Shown here piece after piece: positions 48,667 through 56,435 of a DNA stretch of 64,000 nt; the first letter of the stretch is position 1, and every line of letters begins with the position of its first letter. The notes under the pieces are model-generated. The model was not told where the DNA came from. It made no database searches and saw only the letters and a program-made list of their open reading frames with translations. The stretch lies in contig JBMSMQ010000001.1 in assembly GCA_049421205.1 (NCBI GenBank), positions 76,925 to 140,924 on the forward strand, read 5' to 3'. The position numbers and the translations under genes are program-made. The DNA comes from JAFMIT01 sp049421205. GTDB taxonomy: Bacteria > Actinomycetota > Actinomycetes > S36-B12 > UBA5976.

Positions 48667-49749
48667 CTAAGTTTCAGTACTGTTTTGAATACTTCGAACT
48701 TGCCAGCCATCTTTCAGTAGCACATCCGTGAATCGAGAAACATCATTCTTCGAAATGAATACTTCAAGAATTGCAAGATTCCTGCCAAGTGCGTGATTAA
48801 TCCGAAGATCTTCAATATTAATTTCTTCCACAAAAGCAGTGTGAAAAAGTTTCGCTAATTCGCCTGGTTGATCAAGAATTTGCACTTCAACTTTTGCAAA
48901 ATCCTGAAATACTTCACCATGTTTGCCAGGCAGTCTTTTCTTCTGATCTTTGCCCAATACAAATTGATGGTGGATGTGTTCAATATTCTCTTCGCTCAAA
49001 GCTACTTGGAAATCTTCAATTGATTTTTTCATTTGATCCAAAATCGAGTGCAGATTTGCTGCGTTACTCGTAACAATTTCCGTCCAGAGTTGTGGTGACG
49101 AAAACGCTAACCTCGTCATATCTGAAAGTCCATTTCCACTTAACCGCAAAAGATCTTCAGGAAGGTGCTCCATTTGAGAGCTAAGTAGAGTTGCAATAAT
49201 TTGTGGTAAGTGCGAAGTGTATGCAACCACTTTGTCGTGATCCTGCATTTCAATTTCAACTGGAATCGCACCACAATCTTGAAGAACTCTGAGTGCCACC
49301 GCTTTCGAACTCTCTGTCAGGTATGAACCACGACAGATTGCCCAAACTCGATCTTGAAATAACGCAACATTTGCATTGCTTGCTCCGTGAGTTTCTTTCC
49401 CAGCAAAAGGATGGGACGAAACGAAGCGAGAATATGCGAACGCATTTGTATCGACATCAGGTAAAGATTTAGTCTTAACACTAGAAATTTCTATAACTAT
49501 CGCATTTGGATAACATTCTAAAGCCCGCTTAATCGTGGCAGCATTCGCAGAAATTGGCACGGAAACAATCACCACGTCGATTTGGTGGTCTTCAAGTTGT
49601 AAATTTGCAAGCGCTAATTTTTCAACAGATTCTGCGGTGGATTCTGCTGTTGCATCCTCTACCGAAACTCGCCAGCCAGCTTCGGTTAAAGCCAGAGCAA
49701 TAGATCCCCCTAAAAGCCCTGCACCAATAATGTGGACGTTTTTATTCAC
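48667..49749 (-). CDS. tyrA: Prephenate dehydrogenase with ACT domain
   Basis: 360-residue enzyme oxidatively decarboxylating prephenate in tyrosine synthesis. Rossmann motif Gly-Ala-Gly-Leu-Leu-Gly-Gly-Ser near residue 9, catalytic region Ser-Ser-His-Pro-Phe-Ala-Gly, and a C-terminal ACT domain from about residue 285 (Val-Glu-Val-Gln-Ile-Leu-Asp-Gln-Pro-Gly-Glu-Leu), which suggests tyrosine feedback. It overlaps aroH by four bases, placing the two steps chorismate to prephenate to 4-hydroxyphenylpyruvate in one transcript. Confidence 0.93.
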   Translation of the reverse strand: MNKNVHIIGAGLLGGSIALALTEAGWRVSVEDATAESTAESVEKLALANLQLEDHQIDVVIVSVPISANAATIKRALECYPNAIVIEISSVKTKSLPDVDTNAFAYSRFVSSHPFAGKETHGASNANVALFQDRVWAICRGSYLTESSKAVALRVLQDCGAIPVEIEMQDHDKVVAYTSHLPQIIATLLSSQMEHLPEDLLRLSGNGLSDMTRLAFSSPQLWTEIVTSNAANLHSILDQMKKSIEDFQVALSEENIEHIHHQFVLGKDQKKRLPGKHGEVFQDFAKVEVQILDQPGELAKLFHTAFVEEINIEDLRINHALGRNLAILEVFISKNDVSRFTDVLLKDGWQVRSIQNSTET

Positions 49750-50114
49750 TGGGCAATGTCTTTCCTCAATGCCTCTGCCCCATCCAGATACACGTGCTTT
49801 ATGTCGGATTTACTTCTTGCGGTATGAACCCAAAGTAGAACCCGCACAACCCGGGGTAATGATCCTGGCACAGCAATCTCCTGGGCGCAGATCAGTGGGG
49901 TGTCGGAAAAACCCAAGGATCGGGCAGCTTCGGCCGGAAAGCAAGATTTCAAATCTGGCGTAGTTGTAAAAATCGCGGAAATAGCGTCTTCCGTAGCAAC
50001 CTCGTTGAGTCCTAGCATTGCTTCTAGAAGCCTACGAGTTGCGCCTAAGACAGAGTCGATGGAATCTTCAGAGACCTGAATTGCCCCTCGAATTCCTCGC
50101 ACTTTCGTTTCCAT
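49746..50114 (-). CDS. aroH: Chorismate mutase, AroH type
   Basis: 122-residue trimeric-type (AroH) chorismate mutase: Arg-Gly-Ile-Arg-Gly-Ala near the N-terminus, Ala-Ala-Arg near residue 60, and Arg-Val-Leu near 90. The ATG 50114 is chosen over a GTG two codons earlier because TAGGCT lies exactly six bases before it, making the transcript leaderless. Followed by tyrA in the same transcript. Its base composition is richer in GC than tyrA. Confidence 0.9.
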   Translation of the reverse strand: METKVRGIRGAIQVSEDSIDSVLGATRRLLEAMLGLNEVATEDAISAIFTTTPDLKSCFPAEAARSLGFSDTPLICAQEIAVPGSLPRVVRVLLWVHTARSKSDIKHVYLDGAEALRKDIAQ

Positions 50115-50126
50115 AACCACAGCCTA
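50115..50126 (-). promoter_or_regulatory. Leaderless -10 box for aroH-tyrA-cmk-der
   Basis: Minus-strand TAGGCT (50126-50121), six bases, ATG 50114. It decides between two possible starts. Confidence 0.6.
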
Positions 50127-50148
50127 CTAGAGGTAAATTCAAAATATG

Positions 50149-50189
50149 TGTTTAACCTTTTGTATAAAAGTATAAATACTTGTTTAACC
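50149..50189. repeat. Direct repeats TGTTTAACC plus palindrome
   Basis: TGTTTAACC at 50149-50157 and 50181-50189, 32 bases start to start (about three helical turns). AAGTATAAATACTT (50168-50181) is a palindrome with six-base arms touching the second repeat. Arrangement suggests binding sites on one DNA face. Confidence 0.5.
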
Positions 50190-50232
50190 ATAAATGAATA
50201 TTTCGTCGCGGAGATGTAGAATCTATCTAACC

Positions 50233-50273
50233 ATTTATCTATAATTTTGTGCGTAAAAAAGACATAGATAAAT
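50233..50273. repeat. Ten-base inverted repeat
   Basis: ATTTATCTAT (50233-50242) and ATAGATAAAT (50264-50273) are exact inverse complements with a 21-base spacer. A weak all-but-two AT stem; more likely a protein site or RNA fold than a terminator. Confidence 0.45.
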
Positions 50274-50335
50274 CGATTTAACATCTATTGAAAACCCCAT
50301 CCGAAATTGTCGATAAATACGATTGTATATAAATA

Positions 50336-51052
50336 TTATGAAAAGATTCTTTCAATCTCTTTGAAGGATAATGTTTTCATCTCGCCGGGCTTCAATTGAT
50401 CCAATCCCAGGTGCCCAATGTGGGTGCGAATTAGTCGCCTAACAGGATGGCCAATCTCGTCAAAAACCCTTCTCAAAATGCGGTTCTTGCCACTGTGAAT
50501 TCGTACCTCGATTAAGGATGTTTGTGGGTTAACGGCCTTGGTCTTAACCGAGTCGAGTTTGGTGATTCCATCACTGAGTTCGACTCCATTCAGGAGGTGC
50601 TTACGCTCACTCTCCGATATTAGACCGACAATTTCCAGCTGGTAAGTCTTCGATATTTCGAACCTTGGGTGACTGATTTTCTCCGATAAATCACCGTCGT
50701 TGGTAAGCAGAAGTAAACCCTCCGAATCTGCGTCCAAGCGTCCCACGTGGAACACCCGGTGGGCAACTGTGTCGAAGTAGTTCCCCAGATGCGGCTGCTT
50801 TGCATCAAACATTGCAGACACGACGCCGAGTGGTTTATTGAAAGCGTATACAACCTTGTCTTCTGCTAACACCGGAACGCCATCGACTTCTATGACGTCG
50901 CCCCAAAAGGCACGAGAACCTAACTCGTCAACGATTTTCCCATTCACGGAAACTCGTCCCGATGCGATCAATTCCTCGCATTTTCTACGACTGCCAACTC
51001 CAGCTTGGGCAAGTATTTTTTGGAGCCTAATCCCCTCACTTCGATTAAACAT
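50336..51052 (-). CDS. rluB: Pseudouridine synthase RluB-like
   Basis: 238-residue pseudouridine synthase with an N-terminal S4 domain (residues 9-55, Arg-Leu-Gln-Lys-Ile-Leu-Ala-Gln-Ala-Gly) and catalytic motif Gly-Arg-Leu-Asp-Ala-Asp-Ser-Glu-Gly-Leu-Leu. Acts on 23S rRNA (RluB) or a related site. Located 11 bases after scpB, as in many Gram-positive genomes. The GC-richer base composition is shared with aroH, scpB and scpA. Confidence 0.92.
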   Translation of the reverse strand: MFNRSEGIRLQKILAQAGVGSRRKCEELIASGRVSVNGKIVDELGSRAFWGDVIEVDGVPVLAEDKVVYAFNKPLGVVSAMFDAKQPHLGNYFDTVAHRVFHVGRLDADSEGLLLLTNDGDLSEKISHPRFEISKTYQLEIVGLISESERKHLLNGVELSDGITKLDSVKTKAVNPQTSLIEVRIHSGKNRILRRVFDEIGHPVRRLIRTHIGHLGLDQLKPGEMKTLSFKEIERIFS

Positions 51053-51063
51053 AAAGTTGAACT

Positions 51064-51591
51064 TTAATCTAAATTCAAAGAATCTGATTGAATATCCGGC
51101 AAAAACTCTACTATTGGTGGCAAATCTTGGAGAGATTTTAGTCCGAAACGCTCCAGAAATAGATCAGTAGTCCCCAACAAGTGGTTTCCATCCTGAATCT
51201 CCTTTACCTCGATTAGTTCACGCACCTCCAAGGTGCGTATGACACTTTCAACATTCACGCCTCGTATTGCAGAAATCTGTCCACGTGATACCGGCTGCTT
51301 ATAAGCAATAACAGCGAGTGTTTCTAAAGCTGCCGGTGTTAGTTTGGCGAGATTGCCAGCATTCACAAATCGCTCGAGAGCCTCGAAAAGGTCGTCTGCC
51401 GTTTGAAATTGCCACCCCCCTGCAATCTCCCGGAGTTGGATTCCTCTGGGCCCAAAATGGCTTTGAAGTGCCTTCAAGGCTGCTTCAACTTCGCTGGAAG
51501 AATACCCTGTACCGAAACTGATTTCTTCCACCTTGAGTGGACCATCCGCCAGGAAGAGAATTCCCTCCAGTACCCGTTCAATCTCATTCAT
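51064..51591 (-). CDS. scpB: Segregation and condensation protein ScpB
   Basis: 175-residue winged-helix protein of the SMC-ScpAB condensin. Recognisable features are Ala-Leu-Glu-Thr-Leu-Ala-Val-Ile-Ala-Tyr-Lys-Gln-Pro and Arg-Gly-Val-Asn-Val-Glu-Ser-Val-Ile. It overlaps scpA by eight bases, as usual. It dimerises on ScpA and helps organise origin regions. Confidence 0.94.
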   Translation of the reverse strand: MNEIERVLEGILFLADGPLKVEEISFGTGYSSSEVEAALKALQSHFGPRGIQLREIAGGWQFQTADDLFEALERFVNAGNLAKLTPAALETLAVIAYKQPVSRGQISAIRGVNVESVIRTLEVRELIEVKEIQDGNHLLGTTDLFLERFGLKSLQDLPPIVEFLPDIQSDSLNLD

Positions 51592-52399
51592 TTGGAACTT
51601 CCTCTTCGTACTCCATCGAAGTAAAGTCTAGGTTCCGTTCTCCCCCAGCCCAACGTATGGTTAGATCACTGAGGGGTTGGGACTGCTCAAAACCGATCAG
51701 TTTCTCTTTGTAGAGCTCTAAGATGGCCAGAAAGCGAGCTACCACGGTCATGATATTCGGCGCATCGTGGACTAATGACCGAAAACTCAACACTTGTTTT
51801 TCTCGTAACCGGGAAATCAAGATGGCAGCCTGCTCAGCCACAGAGACGGACGGGTTATGCAGGTGCGAAATCGAAACAAGAGGCTTAATGGTTGGGAAAA
51901 AGAGACGCTGAGCAATGGCTGAAAGCCTATTTATCGATATATCAATAACTAGATTAGGCAATATTTCTTTGAATTCATGGGGTAGTGTGGCCTGACGCGC
52001 TCTTGAACGGAAAGCCCGCTCATAGTGCTGCCCTAGCACCAATGAAGCGTCTTTGAAAGCCTTGTATTGCAATAGCCGCGCAAAGAGTAGGTCTCTCGCT
52101 TCCAGAATTGCCAAATCTTCCTCGTCCTCGACCTCCCCAGAAGGCAAGAGTCGGGCTGCTTTCAAATCCAAGAGCGTTGCAGCAATCACTAGGAATTGGG
52201 TAGCCTCATCAAGGCTCCAGCTATCCCCCTGATCCCTGATATGTGCGATGAAATCATCGGTAACCGAATGAAGGGCGATGGCTGTTACCTCTAATTTGTG
52301 CTTCGAAATAAGGTTTAAAAGCAGATCAAATGGACCCTGAAATTGCTCTAGAGAGACACTGAACCCAGCGTTATGATCGTCTACAGTTAATTCAAGCAC
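51584..52399 (-). CDS. scpA: Segregation and condensation protein ScpA
   Basis: 271-residue kleisin subunit of SMC-ScpAB. N-terminal Phe-Gln-Gly-Pro-Phe-Asp-Leu-Leu-Leu-Asn-Leu-Ile is the SMC-binding family signature, and the C-terminal winged helix is present. GTG start 52399 fixed by TAGTGT six bases upstream. Divergent from parA with 114 bases between, so chromosome-organisation genes share this control region. Confidence 0.94.
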   Translation of the reverse strand: MLELTVDDHNAGFSVSLEQFQGPFDLLLNLISKHKLEVTAIALHSVTDDFIAHIRDQGDSWSLDEATQFLVIAATLLDLKAARLLPSGEVEDEEDLAILEARDLLFARLLQYKAFKDASLVLGQHYERAFRSRARQATLPHEFKEILPNLVIDISINRLSAIAQRLFFPTIKPLVSISHLHNPSVSVAEQAAILISRLREKQVLSFRSLVHDAPNIMTVVARFLAILELYKEKLIGFEQSQPLSDLTIRWAGGERNLDFTSMEYEEEVPNE

Positions 52400-52411
52400 G
52401 TGCGAACACTA
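52400..52411 (-). promoter_or_regulatory. Leaderless -10 box for scpA-scpB-rluB
   Basis: Minus-strand TAGTGT (52411-52406), six bases, GTG 52399. Confidence 0.55.
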
Positions 52412-52429
52412 GTCACTCTCGAAAGGGAC

Positions 52430-52459
52430 TTGCCAGAATTGCTATTTTGCTCCTAATGT
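52430..52459 (+). promoter_or_regulatory. Possible parA promoter
   Basis: TTGCCA (52430-52435) and TAATGT (52454-52459) 18 bases apart. Downstream, the imperfect palindrome GATAAGGTTTTATC (52495-52508) lies just before the parA start and could be an operator for ParA or its partner. Confidence 0.3.
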
Positions 52460-52513
52460 CTGCACAGAGATTCATCAAGTTACCAACTTAACGAGATAAG
52501 GTTTTATCGACAA

Positions 52514-53347
52514 ATGACAGTTGATATGGATATGTGGTTGAGTTACGAACCTCAACCTGTACAAAGCAAAAAGACACTTGGTCCGGCTGTAGTGATTTCT
52601 ATCTTTAATCAAAAAGGTGGTGTTGGCAAAACCACATCAACGATTTCGCTTGGCGCAGCGCTAGCGGAAACTGGTAGAAAGGTTTTGGTTGTTGACTTTG
52701 ATCCTCAAGGATCGCTCACCGTTGGACTTACAGGTAACCACGACATCACTCCGTCTATGTACGAAGTAATTCTTGGTCAAAATCCAGCCAGCGACGTGAT
52801 TCTTAAAACTCGAACTTCCGGATTAGATTTGTTACCAGCAAACATTCAACTCTCGGCCGCAGAGAATCTACTTTTTCAAGATATGGGTCGCGAATTTTCA
52901 TTACAGCGGGCTCTTACACCGCTACTTGATCAATACGATTACATTCTCATTGACTGTTTGCCATCACTTGGCCTCTTGGCCATCAACGCTCTGGCTACTA
53001 GCCAATTTTTGATTATCCCAGTTCAGTGCGAGTACTACGCTTTGAAAGGTTTAGGTCTACTTTTAGAAACTTTAGAAAAGACCCAGCAAAGAATTAATCC
53101 TGGCATTTCAATACTCGGACTTCTTGCGACTCGTGTCGGCAGATCATTACACCATCGTGAAACTTTTGAATTGATAATTGATGGATTTGGAGACAAGGTA
53201 TTTCATACTTTAATCCCAGATACAGTAAAAGTGAGCGACTCAACTATTGAAGCCCAACCAATTACTGAATACGCTAAAACAAGTAATGCGGCCATTGCAT
53301 ATCGCAAAGCTGCGGCTGAAATTATTGAACGAGTGGAAGGTAAATAA
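52514..53347 (+). CDS. ParA-family partition ATPase
   Basis: 277-residue ParA/Soj-like ATPase with deviant Walker A Lys-Gly-Gly-Val-Gly-Lys-Thr-Thr (residues 34-41), Asp-Phe-Asp-Pro-Gln-Gly Walker A' and a Asp-Cys-Leu-Pro-Ser-Leu-Gly Walker B region. About 30 N-terminal residues precede the domain. This is the paralogue next to scpAB/xerD in actinobacteria, distinct from the origin-proximal parA with parB. Its neighbour, two bases downstream, is a ribbon-helix-helix protein rather than ParB. Cargo unknown. Confidence 0.9.
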   Translation: MTVDMDMWLSYEPQPVQSKKTLGPAVVISIFNQKGGVGKTTSTISLGAALAETGRKVLVVDFDPQGSLTVGLTGNHDITPSMYEVILGQNPASDVILKTRTSGLDLLPANIQLSAAENLLFQDMGREFSLQRALTPLLDQYDYILIDCLPSLGLLAINALATSQFLIIPVQCEYYALKGLGLLLETLEKTQQRINPGISILGLLATRVGRSLHHRETFELIIDGFGDKVFHTLIPDTVKVSDSTIEAQPITEYAKTSNAAIAYRKAAAEIIERVEGK

Positions 53348-53349
53348 TT

Positions 53350-53754
53350 ATGAGTAGACGACCAGCGCTGCCAGGTGCGGAAGAATTGTTCCGCCGGACA
53401 GCAACACCTATACGCCCTGAACCAGTGCCTGCCGCTCCCGTGAGTGAAGATTCAGACGCAATAGAAATCGAAGATGTTCAAACTCCTGGAGTACGTCCAG
53501 TTCCAATATCACAAAAACGGCGACGTTCAGGTAAAGGGCCGTCGGGTCGAATTCGACACGATGAAAAAATCACTGTCTACGTCTCGCCTGACGAGCTTCT
53601 TGAACTCGAACAAGCACGTTTAACTCTTCGAGCAACTCACGGTATGGCTGTTGATCGCGGACGCATTGTTCGAGAAGCAATCGCTGTCATCGTTGCAGAT
53701 TTAGAGTCGAGAGGTACAGATTCAATTCTGGTACGACGACTAAAAGGTCTTTAG
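53350..53754 (+). CDS. Ribbon-helix-helix-like partner of ParA
   Basis: 134-residue protein. Residues 1-70 are Pro/Arg/Glu-rich and look disordered. Residues 72-79 (Lys-Ile-Thr-Val-Tyr-Val-Ser) could be the beta strand and 81-97 plus 102-119 the two helices of a ribbon-helix-helix DNA-binding fold. Two bases after parA, so co-expressed. By analogy with type Ib plasmid partition systems it may be the centromere-binding partner, but this is inference. The stop abuts the convergent xerD stop with no spacer. Confidence 0.7.
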   Translation: MSRRPALPGAEELFRRTATPIRPEPVPAAPVSEDSDAIEIEDVQTPGVRPVPISQKRRRSGKGPSGRIRHDEKITVYVSPDELLELEQARLTLRATHGMAVDRGRIVREAIAVIVADLESRGTDSILVRRLKGL

Positions 53755-54648
53755 TTAACGCGCCCGGGGGTGCGTTAAGGCATACGTTTCGCGTACTTTA
53801 TCCAATGAGACCTTTGTATAAATTTGTGTGGTAGCGACACTTTTATGGCCAAGTAATTCTTGCACTACCCGTAAATCCGCACCTCCATCCAAAAGATGCG
53901 TTGCAAAGCAATGACGAAGGGTGTGCGGAGAGATTGACTCTGTAATGCCTGCACGCAGTGCTACATTCTGGATGATATTGAACGCACTATTTCTAGACAA
54001 GTGTCCACCTCTCACATTGAGAAACACGTGTGACGTCGGATATTTCATAAGTGAGGGGCGTACACGAATCATATATTTCTCTAATGCACTTTTTGCCTTG
54101 CTACCAAGTGGTACGAGCCGACTCTTATCCCCTTTTCCCGTGAGTATAACTACACTCTCATCAAAATTGATGTGGTTCAATTCCAAGTTGACAGCCTCGG
54201 AAACTCGCGCACCCGTCGAGTAGAGAAATTCAATGAGAGCGTAGTCACGAATATCCAAAACTTCTTCCGATGTCATCAGCAGTTCCACAATTTTTAAAGT
54301 CTGGCTGACACTGAGTGCTTTCGGTAGCTTGAAACCTAATTTGGTTGGCGCGAATGAAATCTCTAGGTCAGGAGCGACAAGACGCTCGTCAACTACATAA
54401 TGTAAAAATCCTCGAACACTCGCAATTATTCGAGCGACACTTGACGCACTCAGTGCTGTTGTTCCGAGCCACTGTTGGAATTCGTGTAGGTGAGAAGTGG
54501 AAAGACTTTCCAAATTGAAAATCTGTCTATCTTCTAAAAAGAGTCGAAATTTATCGAGATCACGTTCATATGCCGAAACTGTATTCGGGCTTAGTCGTCG
54601 TTCAATCTTTAGATATTGCAAATATCTACGAAATGTGGTGTCAATCAA
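53755..54648 (-). CDS. xerD: Tyrosine recombinase XerD
   Basis: 297-residue chromosome-dimer-resolving recombinase. SAM-like N-terminal core-binding domain (to about 105), catalytic residues Arg in Thr-Gly-Ala-Arg-Val-Ser-Glu, His-Thr-Leu-Arg-His, Leu-Gly-His-Lys-Ser and the nucleophile Tyr in Gln-Ile-Tyr-Thr. Start is TTG 54648, overlapping the ald stop by eight bases. Position beside parA/scpA is the usual actinobacterial one for XerD. Not an integrase of a mobile element: no att sites or cargo. Confidence 0.93.
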   Translation of the reverse strand: MIDTTFRRYLQYLKIERRLSPNTVSAYERDLDKFRLFLEDRQIFNLESLSTSHLHEFQQWLGTTALSASSVARIIASVRGFLHYVVDERLVAPDLEISFAPTKLGFKLPKALSVSQTLKIVELLMTSEEVLDIRDYALIEFLYSTGARVSEAVNLELNHINFDESVVILTGKGDKSRLVPLGSKAKSALEKYMIRVRPSLMKYPTSHVFLNVRGGHLSRNSAFNIIQNVALRAGITESISPHTLRHCFATHLLDGGADLRVVQELLGHKSVATTQIYTKVSLDKVRETYALTHPRAR

Positions 54649-55759
54649 CCGCTATGACACTCTCAGTCGAAACATGGGAAAGATTAAATGCTTCCGCTAC
54701 TGCCTGATAAGTCAGCTGACCATTAAAGGTATTGAGTCCCCGAGCAAGAGCATCATCATCCTTCAACGCTTGTTTCCAGCCCTTGTCAGCGATTGCGATT
54801 GCATATGGCAGCGTCACATTGGTTAAGGCATATGTTGAAGTGTGTGGGACTGCCCCTGGCATATTTGCGACGCAGTAGAAAATGGAATTGTGGACATTGT
54901 ACGTGGGGTCAGCGTGCGTTGTAGGTCTCGAATCTTCAAAACATCCACCCTGATCTATTGAAATGTCGACTAATACGGATCCAGGCTTCATTCGCTTTAC
55001 CAATTCGTTCGAAATGAGTTTCGGCGCTTTAGCACCCGGGACAAGAACAGCACCCACCACTAAATCAGCATCAAGAACTGCTTTTTCGATTTCATACATG
55101 TTGGAGGTAACCGTTTGTAGATGCCCTTGGTAAATCGCATCTAGTTGCCGAAGTCGACCCACACTTTTATCAAGTAATGTCACCTGCGCTTGCATACCTA
55201 GAGCAATCGCTGCCGCGTTGGCACCAGCAACTCCTCCACCAATCACCACAACTTTTCCAGCTTGAACCCCACTGACACCGCCAATGAGTGTTCCTCTGCC
55301 ACCGTGAGCCTTCATCAGTGCATTTGCTCCAACTTGGGTTGCTAACCTGCCAGCTACTTCACTCATTGGCGCTAGTAAAGGAAGGCTTCGATCCTCCAAT
55401 TCAACGGTTTCATATGCAATCGCAGTAACTTTCTGATTCAAAAGTGCCATCGTGCAGGGCTCTGAAGCAGCGAGATGTAAAAAGGTGAAGAGAATCTGAT
55501 CTTCTTGCATAAGGTTGTATTCAGGCTCGATGGGTTCCTTGACTTTGAGAATCATCTCTGAGTCTTTCCAAACTGCCTCGCGAGTTGATATTTTCGCTCC
55601 AGCGGATTCAAATTCAGGATCAGCGATGGATGAACCTACTCCAGCACCTTGTTCAATAACGACTGTGTGACCATGCTGAGTTAATTCGTGCACTCCACTT
55701 GGCGTAATTGCAACTCGATATTCGTGATTCTTGATTTCTTTGGGCACACCTACGCGCAT
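54641..55759 (-). CDS. ald: Alanine dehydrogenase
   Basis: 372-residue NAD-dependent enzyme interconverting alanine and pyruvate plus ammonia. N-terminal Met-Arg-Val-Gly-Val-Pro-Lys-Glu-Ile-Lys-Asn-His-Glu-Tyr-Arg-Val and the dinucleotide fold Gly-Gly-Gly-Val-Ala-Gly-Ala-Asn-Ala are diagnostic; catalytic Lys and His regions are present. AGGAG ribosome-binding site. Full family length. Confidence 0.96.
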   Translation of the reverse strand: MRVGVPKEIKNHEYRVAITPSGVHELTQHGHTVVIEQGAGVGSSIADPEFESAGAKISTREAVWKDSEMILKVKEPIEPEYNLMQEDQILFTFLHLAASEPCTMALLNQKVTAIAYETVELEDRSLPLLAPMSEVAGRLATQVGANALMKAHGGRGTLIGGVSGVQAGKVVVIGGGVAGANAAAIALGMQAQVTLLDKSVGRLRQLDAIYQGHLQTVTSNMYEIEKAVLDADLVVGAVLVPGAKAPKLISNELVKRMKPGSVLVDISIDQGGCFEDSRPTTHADPTYNVHNSIFYCVANMPGAVPHTSTYALTNVTLPYAIAIADKGWKQALKDDDALARGLNTFNGQLTYQAVAEAFNLSHVSTESVIAVD

Positions 55760-55787
55760 GTATCGCTCCTAGCCATCTAGTGGTAAA

Positions 55788-55793
55788 AGTCTA
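55788..55793 (-). promoter_or_regulatory. Candidate -10 box for ald
   Basis: Minus-strand TAGACT overlapping the Nudix stop codon. A start near 55781 leaves a 22-base leader with AGGAG. So ald can be transcribed apart from pyrG. Confidence 0.45.
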
Positions 55794-56435
55794 TGCTTTA
55801 TCGAATCTATGCACCCTGTCGGTGTCTAAGAGGTGCGTTCTCGCGGGCCATTCAGTTTGTGAATCCCGGCCATTTTTCAATGCAATGAAAGCCAAAATCC
55901 CTAAAACGAGAGTGGGACTTTGCCAATGCCCATTTTTGATGCTGGATATTGCTGATTCACTCGTAACCCATCTAGTTTCGATCTCAGATTCTTCATCAAC
56001 CCGCTCTGAATCTTCAGTTTCAATTGCTAAAACCTCTTCAGCAAGGTAAATGCGAACAGCCTCGGTCGTACTTCCTGGAGAAGTGAAAAAATCAACAAGC
56101 ACACTCCAATTCTTGGCGACATATCCTGCTTCCTCAACTAATTCACGTTTCGCGGCAAGTAAGGGATCTTCATTTGGTGAATCCAATAGTCCAGCCGGAA
56201 TCTCAACTAGGTAAGCACCAACAGGTTGACGGTATTGCCGTATGGTGAGGATTTCTCTCTGCTGATTTATTGCCACAATCGCCACAGCACCTGTGTGCCG
56301 AATGTAATCGCGCGAAATCTGAAAATCACCGATGTCAAAAGTGTCGTGAACGACATCCCATATGCGGCCGCGATGAGTTATCTCACGATTGAGTAGTGGT
56401 TTATCAACATATTCATCTACCCAAGAGTCGCTCAC
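55791..56435 (-). CDS. Nudix hydrolase, ADP-ribose pyrophosphatase type
   Basis: 214-residue Nudix protein with a full catalytic core Arg-Glu-Leu-Val-Glu-Glu-Ala-Gly-Tyr, the preceding Ile-Pro-Ala-Gly-Leu-Leu-Asp typical of ADP-ribose pyrophosphatases, and Ser-Pro-Gly downstream. It probably hydrolyses ADP-ribose to AMP and ribose-5-phosphate. GTG start overlaps the pyrG stop (GTGA). Order pyrG-nudix-(ald)-xerD is conserved in actinobacteria. Confidence 0.92.
   Translation of the reverse strand: MSDSWVDEYVDKPLLNREITHRGRIWDVVHDTFDIGDFQISRDYIRHTGAVAIVAINQQREILTIRQYRQPVGAYLVEIPAGLLDSPNEDPLLAAKRELVEEAGYVAKNWSVLVDFFTSPGSTTEAVRIYLAEEVLAIETEDSERVDEESEIETRWVTSESAISSIKNGHWQSPTLVLGILAFIALKNGRDSQTEWPARTHLLDTDRVHRFDKA

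Larger units (their letters stand above)
50127..50335. other. AT-rich intergenic island with repeats
   Basis: The longest stretch without a gene or RNA assignment in the window (about 210 bases), between the rluB stop and the aroH promoter. Very AT-rich although the genes on both sides are GC-richer than average. It contains two direct copies of a nine-base repeat, a 14-base palindrome and a ten-base inverted repeat. No convincing ORF or terminator with a U tract seen. Could hold a promoter region, small RNA or protein-binding array. Confidence 0.6.

Noticed and set aside
53755..54648. Tyrosine recombinase as an integrase of a mobile island
   Set aside because: Its place beside parA/scpA and complete Xer features mark housekeeping XerD; no attachment-site duplication at the two tRNA genes and no phage genes.
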